Origin: Holosporaceae bacterium
Lineage (GTDB): Bacteria; Pseudomonadota; Alphaproteobacteria; UBA3830
Direction: 5' to 3'
Assembly: GCA_031284345.1 (NCBI GenBank)
Contig: JAITAC010000067.1
Coordinates: 1-14,449, forward strand
Length of the DNA stretch: 14,449 bases
The position numbers were made by a program, and so were the translations under genes. Position 1 is the stretch's first letter, and every line of letters starts with the position of its first letter. This document shows, piece after piece, positions 1 through 6,261 of this stretch. Below the pieces are notes generated by a model that saw only the letters and a list, made by a program, of their open reading frames with translations, was not told where the DNA came from and ran no database searches.

Positions 1-217
1 GGGGATTGCCAGCCATCTCATACAATGCTTTATCGAATAAATCAAGATATACGTTATTTGTTATTCCTCTTGTGTCAAATAATTTATCTTTGCTTTCCTG
101 GACAATGAACTGTGCAATATCATAAGGCATATAGTATGTGTACTTTATGGTAGAATTAAGTTTTTCTATAGAATTAAGTTTTTCTTCGGTCTCTAAATCT
201 TTTTGCAAAGAGTAGGC
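1..217 (-). pseudogene. Open-frame continuation of the secreted repeat protein beyond an in-frame TAA; runs off the left edge
   Basis: The minus-strand frame of the 218-793 gene stays open for 72 codons after its TAA, up to the window edge. It starts A-Y-S-L-Q-K-D-L-E and ends L-Y-E-M-A-G-N-P. So long an open frame in AT-rich DNA, in exactly the same phase, suggests the two parts were once one gene split by a nonsense mutation. An 18-base tandem duplication at 151-186 reads as EKLNSI then EKLNST and keeps the frame. Alternatives are stop readthrough, or an independent gene from a weak start such as the TTG four codons after the stop. I do not recognise the domain. Confidence 0.5.
151..186. 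repeat. 18-base direct tandem duplication
   Basis: TAGAATTAAGTTTTTCT(A/T) occurs twice back to back at 151-168 and 169-186, differing only in the last base. The unit is six codons, so the minus-strand frame is preserved (EKLNSI/EKLNST). Confidence 0.85.
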
Positions 218-793
218 TTATTCCATATATGTTATCAACCTGCCAATTAAATCGCGATCTTTATGCAAATTAAAGTTATTGGCCAAATAACATCCTTTTA
301 CGTATGCTGCTAATTCATGTCCAGAAATTCTATATATGGTATTCATACCAATTTCTTCTGCAAAGTTTTTCAGAAGATGATCTCTGCACAATAAAGACGT
401 CTCCACTCTACCGGAAGGTGTATAACTATACCAATGATTCTCTTCAAAAAATGTTGCTAGTGACACAGTATTTGCTCCGGTATTTTGCATTCCGGCATTT
501 GGCACTCCGGCATATGGTACTCCGGCATATGGCACTCCGGCATATGCGGTATTTGGCATTCCGCCGTATGGCGTTCCGGTATTTGGCATTCCGCCGTATG
601 GTAGTCCGGTATTTGGCACCACGCCGTATGGCAGTCCGGCATTTGGTACTCCGCCGTATGGCGTTCTGGCATTTGGCGCTCCGGGAGCTCCATTGTATGA
701 CGCTTCACTCATTTCAAAAAAAACCACTGTCGCAAGCAAGCAACAAACTACCAGTGATTGGGAAGCTTGTGATATTATTCTTTTTTTCATCAT
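218..793 (-). CDS. Secreted Pro/Gly/Tyr tandem-repeat protein, probably truncated by a premature stop
   Basis: The product is 191 residues of unknown function. Residues 1-31 look like a Sec signal peptide: basic MMKKR, then a hydrophobic stretch to about residue 26, then S-E-A-S. Residues 45-106 are low-complexity tandem repeats, about four copies of a ten-residue PYGG(V/M)PN(A/T)G(L/T) unit followed by three copies of YAGVP. Residues 107-191 form a non-repetitive region with Cys136 and Cys167 that I do not recognise. GGAG at 798-801 lies 4 bases before the first ATG and 7 before the second (788-790), so the second Met is an equally good start. The TAA at 218-220 is followed by a continued open frame, so the product is probably shorter than the ancestral one. 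It is transcribed away from the outer-membrane protein gene at 1358. An export role is inferred only from the signal peptide. Confidence 0.7.
   Translation of the reverse strand: MMKKRIISQASQSLVVCCLLATVVFFEMSEASYNGAPGAPNARTPYGGVPNAGLPYGVVPNTGLPYGGMPNTGTPYGGMPNTAYAGVPYAGVPYAGVPNAGMQNTGANTVSLATFFEENHWYSYTPSGRVETSLLCRDHLLKNFAEEIGMNTIYRISGHELAAYVKGCYLANNFNLHKDRDLIGRLITYME
476..661 (-). repeat. In-frame coding tandem repeat (30-base then 15-base units)
   Basis: This is the DNA for residues 45-106 of the secreted protein. About four 30-base units of the type ggcattccgccgtatgg... are followed by 15-base units encoding YAGVP. All units are multiples of three, so copy-number change by slippage would alter length without shifting the frame. 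Confidence 0.85.
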
Positions 794-807
794 TTTTCTC
801 CGATTAA

Positions 808-1357
808 AAACTAAAATTTAGGATCTTATTTTACGAAAAACAATATACTCTTAGCTCAAATATGTTGCATTCGTTCCAGCTATAAATCAGCCCTCACGGC
901 ATTATTTCCGAGAGATATACAGTATTTTTTTCGAAATATATCCAACCATAAGCGAGGCCAGATGCCACCAATAAACTGCTTTTTTTTGCAATGGACAGTT
1001 ACGATAAACATTTACCTCATGTATTGATACTATCATATTTTCAAAGCGAAGTCAAATATTTTTGTAAAATATTTTATTTCCTGCGGATCCTAATATATAT
1101 TGATTTTGAGATCTGTTTTTTATTTTAATGGACCTCCAATGACGCATTTGGCAAAAATTATCGCATATCATAGCATCAAAAATACCAAAAAATTTTGTTA
1201 ATTTGCGAAATTCCTACGATGATCATCAATCCCCGAAAAAAGCATACAAAATTTATTAATATATTTTTTCGTTTTTTTGTTGTTTTTTTCATAAACATTG
1301 ATATATTATAGAAAAAAAGTTAGGTGCTTTTTGTTTATTTTAGATTAGGAGAGTGAT
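808..1357. other. AT-rich divergent intergenic region without a gene
   Basis: The 550 bases between the secreted-protein gene (minus) and the outer-membrane gene (plus) contain only very short frames on both strands and no recognisable RNA gene. They must hold the two divergent promoters. On the minus side TATATT (complement of 845-850) is a possible -10. The plus-side candidate is listed separately. Long A and T tracts are frequent, especially 1261-1320. Confidence 0.6.
1277..1309 (+). promoter_or_regulatory. Possible promoter of the outer-membrane protein gene
   Basis: TTGTTG at 1277-1282 and TATTAT at 1304-1309 (or TATATT at 1302-1307) resemble -35 and -10 boxes, with a spacing of 19-21 bases that is longer than ideal. 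They sit about 50 bases before the start codon inside a T-tract-rich stretch. Confidence 0.3.
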
Positions 1358-2371
1358 ATGAAAAAATTATATCTTATGGCGTCATTGGTGGGAGTGCTCA
1401 TTTGTAGTGGCGCTGGAGCTACTGACGCCGCTATTGATGACGCAGCGTCATGCGAAAGCTCGTGCGTATGCGCAAACGGCGGTCTCGGCGGATTCTATGG
1501 AGCTATCGGTATCGGTGGAAATTTTTCCAAAAGCGAACTGAGCACCAGCCGCCAGTCCTACCAAAATAAAGAATTTCTACCTGCTCCAGGAGATCTTTGG
1601 AATGATGCTGCGGCGGGGGCTCCAGCAGATGATGCAGATGCTGTAGCTAGTGCGGCCGACGCTGCTGCATTAGCTACTGCTTTTAAGGAGGATCTCGAAG
1701 GATGCGGTTTTACCAACGTCAGCACGACTGCAGCTGAAGATACTACTCTGGGTTTTGGAGTATCAAATATTAGTTTTCTAGGAAACAAAAACGAAAAAAT
1801 GGCTGATTTGGACAAGAACTCGTTTGTCGGTGTGATAGCGCTTGGCTATGGTAACTTCTTCAACAACAACGTCTACTTGGGCGCAGAGTGCCTGTTGGAT
1901 TTCGGCAAAAAAAGCGAAAAAGACAAGGTACTCCATAGTGATTATGTAGATAATACTGGTGAAGAGACATGGAGCACTCTGGAGCACTCGGGAGTAACTC
2001 CTGTGGTATCCGTCAGATGCGGCTACTACATGGATGCAATAAAAGCTATGCCGTATTTGAAGTTCGGTTTCGCATTTATAAATGTTAAAGCGGCCAATAA
2101 GTATAGTAGCGTAAAATTGTCCAAAGCCGTTCCGGAACTCACTCTGGGCATTGAAAAAGCTTTGCCAAAGCGTGCGTCCTTAAGATTTGAGATTGGATAT
2201 AAATTCAAGAGCAAAACCAGTGGACAAATTAAGAGCGATTGTAGGATGGCCAACCGCTATTTTCCAGACTACGATGGAGATGGTGACCCTTTTGACACCT
2301 TTAAAAGTTCTGATGTGCAATTGGAAAACAAAGGGTTTGTTGTTCGTTTAATAACGGCGTTCCACATCTAG
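1358..2371 (+). CDS. Predicted outer-membrane beta-barrel protein
   Basis: The product is 337 residues. Residues 1-21 are a Sec signal peptide (MKK, hydrophobic core, S-G-A-G-A before T-D-A-A). The mature protein has alternating, glycine- and aromatic-rich segments typical of short beta-barrel strands: GGFYGAIGIGGNF (43-56), SFVGVIALGYGNFF, VYLGAECLLDFG, VTPVVSVRCGYY, MPYLKFGFAFINV and a terminal strand GFVVRLITAFHI. Residues 82-109 are an Ala/Asp-rich insertion, and residues 304-313 carry a DxDGDGD-type acidic motif, both probably in loops. The start is supported by AGGAG at 1347-1351, six bases before ATG. It resembles the porin or OmpA-like barrels that are abundant surface proteins in alphaproteobacteria, but no precise family can be named. 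It ends before an intrinsic terminator and appears monocistronic. Confidence 0.75.
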   Translation: MKKLYLMASLVGVLICSGAGATDAAIDDAASCESSCVCANGGLGGFYGAIGIGGNFSKSELSTSRQSYQNKEFLPAPGDLWNDAAAGAPADDADAVASAADAAALATAFKEDLEGCGFTNVSTTAAEDTTLGFGVSNISFLGNKNEKMADLDKNSFVGVIALGYGNFFNNNVYLGAECLLDFGKKSEKDKVLHSDYVDNTGEETWSTLEHSGVTPVVSVRCGYYMDAIKAMPYLKFGFAFINVKAANKYSSVKLSKAVPELTLGIEKALPKRASLRFEIGYKFKSKTSGQIKSDCRMANRYFPDYDGDGDPFDTFKSSDVQLENKGFVVRLITAFHI

Positions 2372-2419
2372 TGACATCGTCGTCCCGAGATGGCGTACAA
2401 AGCCAGTCCCGGATCCCGG

Positions 2420-2454
2420 AAAGGCGTACATCCGCAATGGTGTCCGCCTTTTTT
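2420..2454 (+). terminator. Intrinsic terminator of the outer-membrane gene, possibly bidirectional
   Basis: Stem AAAGGCG (2420-2426) plus ACA (2428-2430) pairs with TGT (2441-2443) plus CGCC and TTT (2445-2451), with one T-C mismatch and a 10-base loop, followed by TTTTTT at 2449-2454. It lies between convergent genes. Read on the minus strand the hairpin is followed by TTTCC, so it may also serve the cyclase gene weakly. Confidence 0.8.
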
Positions 2455-2502
2455 GGGGTGTTTTTTGGCTCTTAAATATGGAACTCTAGGCGCCCAGCCT
2501 AC

Positions 2503-4770
2503 CTAGCTCCAGCGAAGGTGATATACCTCCTGCTGCCCAAAGCTTTTGGCCAGCGAAATCATGCCGACGTACTCGGTGGAATAGCGTTCATAGTATTTCA
2601 GTCCCTTTTGATTATATTCATTTTGCTCATCGTTGGTCTCTCCGTGCAGAAGCGCCACAAATTGCTGGGTGGCGTAAACCTGTCCCACCGTGGTAACCGG
2701 CTCCAGACGCGCCGCTCGGTTAATATGACCACCGTAGAAGTTCATTTTCTTTATGAAAGGATCTTCGGCAATAAATACCGGACCAGAATGCAGTGATATG
2801 CGCGCCCGAATGGGAAACGGAAATTCCGGGTACTTTCTTCCGAGATTTTCTATAATATCACAGTAGCGCAGTCCGAAATCGGCGATTTTGATGGCGCTGT
2901 CCGCTACGGCAAAAATAGCGTCTCCCCAGGTGTTTAGGGACTCCAAAGTGACTCCAATTTTGTCCATGGCCGCCTGAAGCTTCCCAAGAAAATCTAAAAA
3001 CGACGGAATATGTTCGTCCTGCAGCTTGCTGTAGCCGGATAAATCCGAGAACATCATGGATTTTATAACACGATCCGGAGATTTCGCTATAAACGGATCA
3101 AAAGAAAGAGTCCCCTTTTGAATTTTGATGAGAGCAGGCTCGATTTTTTCGGACACGCTCCCTCCGGAGATTTCATCCAAATCAATGAGATGCAGGGTGC
3201 TGATATTGGACCATCTGTCTATGAAATCAGCAGGACCTCCCGGCATGGAATCCGTTCTGGAGTGCCAAACGGCCATTAAATGCGGCTCCGTAGTGAGAAA
3301 TTTGCCCCTCATGACGGCGCTTCCCTGCATGACGTGGTTGGAAAAACGATAGAGCATGTCGTGACCCAAATACCGATCTTCGCAGGCAAAACTCACGGAA
3401 TGAGCGTTCTGAAGTGCCTTCTCAAACCTTTTTTCCCAGCGAGGTCCTGCGTGTCTGACGTTATTTTCCACAAAGTCGGAAATCGCAAACGGCAAAATAA
3501 TATTGACCTCTCCGCCAATGCTCTGGAGCGCCTCTATGAAAATTAAATCCGCACCGCAGGACGCTGAGCTATAGCCTATTTTGGCGTTTATACTCTTGAG
3601 TTTATCCACAATAATTCTCTTGACGTCCGCTTCGATTTCCTGCGGAAACAACGAAATCTGAAAACTCGGATGATCTATGGAGTGTCCCGTAAACACCACG
3701 ATCGTAGGCGGCGTCAGTATCTCCAGAGCTTGGTTGGGGACCTTAAAACCCGCCTCCCGAAGAAAATACAATTGCTGTCTGGCCGCCACAATGGAGATAT
3801 AATTTTCGTTCTCGCTCTGCTTCATGGCTTCTTGATATAATTTACAGGCGTCGTCCTCCCGCCCCAAAAGCAATTGCGCCTCCGCAAGATTGATCAATTC
3901 CTGAAACGACGCTTCAAGACCAAACGGAGGCAATAGCCGAAGAACACTGGCCGATAATTTCTTCGCTTGATCATCATCTCCGGTCAGCCACGATAACCAA
4001 GCGGCGTTTATGCCGGTGCTGGTCTTCTGGTCTCTTTGGAATGAAGCGAAATACAACTCCCTTGATATTTCAAGATCTCGGCAGTGATGCGAATATTTCC
4101 AGGATTCCCGGAAAATATGCCCGAGACCGGCAATGGTCGCCGGAAGTCCGCTTTGGAGAAACCTGCTATTTCTCAGATCTTCGACGGTCATCATCATTTT
4201 CCCGCTGGCTTCGTCCAGTTTTGGCGCAACGCCGAGAATCGGATAGATGAGCTTGCGAGACTCCTCTACGGCCCCGGTCTTTAGCAGCACTAGCGCATAA
4301 GCCTGCGCAAGATTCTCATTGTTCGGATTTTTACTGAAGGCTTTTTTGGCTATGGCATGCGCTTTGAACATGTGTCCCGTGGCAATCAGTGTCATTATAT
4401 GGTCTTCGATTTTTATGCCCGAAGCGTCTGTCACATTGTCGTCGTCATCGTCGTCGTCGTCATCCTCTTCTTCAACAGGTTGAGCAACAATAGCAGCTTC
4501 CGGAGTAGATCCCGCAGCAGCTTCCGCCGTAGATCCCGCAGCGGCTTCCGGAGTAGATCCCGCAGCGGCTTCCGCCGTAGATCCCGCAGCGGCTTCCGCC
4601 GTAGATCCCGCAGCAGCTTCCGCCGTAGATCCCGCAGCGGCTTCCGGAGTAGCTTCCACAGACGGCGCCACAATATTATCATCTGGGCTATTCGTTTCAG
4701 TGGTTTTATCGGTATCATTTGGAGAATCGTTATCTTTATTTGCATTATCTGTTGTGTCGTTATCAGACAT
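2503..4770 (-). CDS. TPR/TRAFs-binding-like + SLOG-like + class III adenylate/guanylate cyclase signalling protein
   Basis: The product is a cytosolic signalling protein of 755 residues from the ATG at 4768-4770. That start has a strong GGGAGGGG Shine-Dalgarno, whereas the longer frame to 4824 has none. Order: acidic, disordered N-terminus; six-copy PEAAAGST/AEAAAGST repeat (42-93); nine consecutive Asp (103-111); helical TPR/TRAFs-binding (DUF4071-like) region at about 115-350; a SLOG-like Rossmann domain at about 355-465 (FTGHS, SCGAD, ILPF); and a class III cyclase domain at about 568-712. Cyclase metal ligands are present as Asp576 (FSDLSGYS) and Asp617 (WGDA), and the transition-state pair is Asn684/Arg688 (HINRAARLEP). 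The usual purine-selecting Lys and Asp are Asn613 and Asn677, so cAMP versus cGMP cannot be assigned. It probably makes a cyclic nucleotide in response to a nucleotide-like ligand or partner. It is divergent from the receiver/kinase gene at 4915. Confidence 0.85.
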   Translation of the reverse strand: MSDNDTTDNANKDNDSPNDTDKTTETNSPDDNIVAPSVEATPEAAAGSTAEAAAGSTAEAAAGSTAEAAAGSTPEAAAGSTAEAAAGSTPEAAIVAQPVEEEDDDDDDDDDNVTDASGIKIEDHIMTLIATGHMFKAHAIAKKAFSKNPNNENLAQAYALVLLKTGAVEESRKLIYPILGVAPKLDEASGKMMMTVEDLRNSRFLQSGLPATIAGLGHIFRESWKYSHHCRDLEISRELYFASFQRDQKTSTGINAAWLSWLTGDDDQAKKLSASVLRLLPPFGLEASFQELINLAEAQLLLGREDDACKLYQEAMKQSENENYISIVAARQQLYFLREAGFKVPNQALEILTPPTIVVFTGHSIDHPSFQISLFPQEIEADVKRIIVDKLKSINAKIGYSSASCGADLIFIEALQSIGGEVNIILPFAISDFVENNVRHAGPRWEKRFEKALQNAHSVSFACEDRYLGHDMLYRFSNHVMQGSAVMRGKFLTTEPHLMAVWHSRTDSMPGGPADFIDRWSNISTLHLIDLDEISGGSVSEKIEPALIKIQKGTLSFDPFIAKSPDRVIKSMMFSDLSGYSKLQDEHIPSFLDFLGKLQAAMDKIGVTLESLNTWGDAIFAVADSAIKIADFGLRYCDIIENLGRKYPEFPFPIRARISLHSGPVFIAEDPFIKKMNFYGGHINRAARLEPVTTVGQVYATQQFVALLHGETNDEQNEYNQKGLKYYERYSTEYVGMISLAKSFGQQEVYHLRWS
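4492..4647 (-). repeat. 24-base coding tandem repeat (EAAAGST[A/P])
   Basis: Six and a half copies of a 24-base unit (ccgcagcggcttccg(c/g)(c/a)gtagat on the plus strand) encode (A/P)EAAAGST in the linker of the cyclase protein. The unit keeps the frame, so copy-number change would only alter linker length. The opposite strand reads as an Arg/Ser-rich open frame, which is an artefact of the repeat. Confidence 0.9.
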
Positions 4771-4914
4771 TGTTGCCCCTCCCATAAAATTCGTTTGCGT
4801 ATAGATTTCTTCCATAATAATCAAAAAAAATTAAAAAATAGTAAAAAATATAAATTTAAAATAATTTTTAACTACATTGGATGTAATATAAATCTAAGCA
4901 AAAGGTCAGTAAAA
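4771..4914. promoter_or_regulatory. Divergent promoter region between the cyclase and receiver/kinase genes
   Basis: These 144 AT-rich bases separate two oppositely transcribed regulators, whose proteins both begin M-S-D. On the plus side TAATAT at 4884-4889 is a possible -10, with no good -35. On the minus side TTGATT (complement of 4817-4822) and TATACG are a weak pair with 15-base spacing. I see no clear operator palindrome. Confidence 0.4.
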
Positions 4915-6159
4915 ATGTCAGATCCAGCAGTTGAAATATTTTACGTTCAAAAACCAGCAAAAGTTCTGGTGATAGACGGTCTCGAAAGCACAAGAGCTCT
5001 CCTGAAAAGACGACTCTCCATATACGGATACGAAGTGGTCACCGCCGAAGACGAAACCCGCGCCTACGTCGTGCTTAAAAAAGTCTCCGTCGATGTTATT
5101 TTTCTCAATATGTTCATCAATGAGAAAAGTACCCTCGGTCTTCTAAAACAACTAAAAGAAAACGACGACTATAAAAAAATTCCCATCATAATGATATCCA
5201 GCGATAGCGATCTCGACCTCATAGTCCGCTGCATCGAGGCCGGAGCCGACGACTACATGGTCAGACCACTAAACCAAACGCTCATGCGCGCTCGATTGGC
5301 TAACTGCGTCGCCCGTAAAGAAGCCTACGATAAAGAAATCGCCTATCTCGCCCAAATCGAACGAGGACAAAAACAAATAGCAGCTCAGGAAAAAATGGCC
5401 TCCATCGGCGTGCTCGTAAGCTCCATATCACAGGAACTGAAAAATCCTCTGCATTTTGTCATTAATTTCGCCGAAGTAAGCGCCGAAACATGCAGCGAAA
5501 TCGATGAAAAAGTAGAGGCCGATAAAGGAAGAATTGAACCAATTATCTACGAGTATCTATCAAAAAATCTTAAAAAGTTCCAATCAAATGTGCAAAAAAT
5601 AACCGAGTACGGCCGTAACGCAGATAAAATTCTGAGATTTATGTTGACGCAGTCCAGCGTTTCCGACGGAAAAAAGCATCCGGCTATTATCAACAAGATC
5701 ATTACCCAGACCATCAGCATGCTGTTGGCCTCCTATAAAATCAACGGTATTACCAATCCCCCGCGAATTATCACCCAATTCGACAATACGGTCCCCCTGA
5801 TCCCGGTGTCCACTCAGGCTGTCAGTAAAATGATCTACAATATACTGGACAACGCCATGTATTCGGTAATTCACAAATTCGAAGATATCTCCCAAGCTCG
5901 CATAAGCATAGAAACCATCAACACCGAATCAACAGTGGAAATAAAAATACGAGATAACGGATCCGGCATAAGCCAAGAAGTAAAATCCAAGATCTTTGAC
6001 CCATTTTTTACGACTAAACCCGCCGGAACCGGTCCCGGACTAGGATTGTCAACCTCCATCGAAGTGGCCGCCGACCACAGCGGAACAATTGTCGTCGATT
6101 CTATAGAAGGAGAATTCGCAGAATTCGTGATATCACTAGAAAAAAAACTCCCTGATTAA
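4915..6159 (+). CDS. Receiver + histidine-kinase-like protein lacking both phosphoacceptors (pseudo-kinase)
   Basis: The product is 414 residues from the ATG at 4915, preceded by AAAGG at 4900-4904. The open frame extends upstream, but only as an antisense shadow of the cyclase repeats. Residues 16-130 form a receiver domain (KVLVID, PIIMISS, AGADDYM). Residues 150-270 are the coiled-coil and dimerisation region, with an H-box-like segment ASIGVLVSSISQELKNPLHF. Residues 290-410 are a HATPase domain with N-box Asn313, G1 Asp347 (DNGSGI), F-box FDPFFTT and G2 GTGPGLGLS. The receiver has Asn65 in place of the phosphoacceptor Asp, Asp21-Gly22 in place of the acidic pair and Arg117 in place of the conserved Lys. 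The H-box has Gln173 in place of the phosphoacceptor His. There is no membrane segment. It therefore looks like a soluble ATP-binding regulator without phosphorelay chemistry, perhaps acting on the neighbouring cyclase. Confidence 0.85.
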   Translation: MSDPAVEIFYVQKPAKVLVIDGLESTRALLKRRLSIYGYEVVTAEDETRAYVVLKKVSVDVIFLNMFINEKSTLGLLKQLKENDDYKKIPIIMISSDSDLDLIVRCIEAGADDYMVRPLNQTLMRARLANCVARKEAYDKEIAYLAQIERGQKQIAAQEKMASIGVLVSSISQELKNPLHFVINFAEVSAETCSEIDEKVEADKGRIEPIIYEYLSKNLKKFQSNVQKITEYGRNADKILRFMLTQSSVSDGKKHPAIINKIITQTISMLLASYKINGITNPPRIITQFDNTVPLIPVSTQAVSKMIYNILDNAMYSVIHKFEDISQARISIETINTESTVEIKIRDNGSGISQEVKSKIFDPFFTTKPAGTGPGLGLSTSIEVAADHSGTIVVDSIEGEFAEFVISLEKKLPD

Positions 6160-6261
6160 AACAATCGAGGATTTAGGTTGCAAATTCTCATTCAATTTGT
6201 TAATTCTGTGTTTTAATGCTAGCATTGTTAGCAAATATAGTGAATAATTAAGGAATACTAC
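6160..6261 (+). promoter_or_regulatory. Probable argS operon leader and promoter region
   Basis: These 102 bases hold a small hairpin, TGCTA (6218-6222) with TAGCA (6229-6233), and the AAGGA Shine-Dalgarno at 6250-6254 that sets the argS start. TTCAAT (6191) and TTTAAT (6212) are only a weak promoter pair. Confidence 0.3.

Noticed and set aside
304..807. Plus-strand open frame of 167 codons rich in RHMALRHM-type repeats
   Set aside because: It is the antisense shadow of the secreted-protein repeats, with no ribosome site or signal.
4771..4824. Longer cyclase start (18 extra residues)
   Set aside because: No ribosome-binding site precedes it, while the ATG at 4768-4770 has GGGAGGGG at good spacing.
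4357..4914. Upstream extension of the receiver/kinase frame with Arg/Ser-rich repeats
   Set aside because: It is the antisense reading of the cyclase repeat array. The ATG at 4915 has its own Shine-Dalgarno and starts the recognisable domain.
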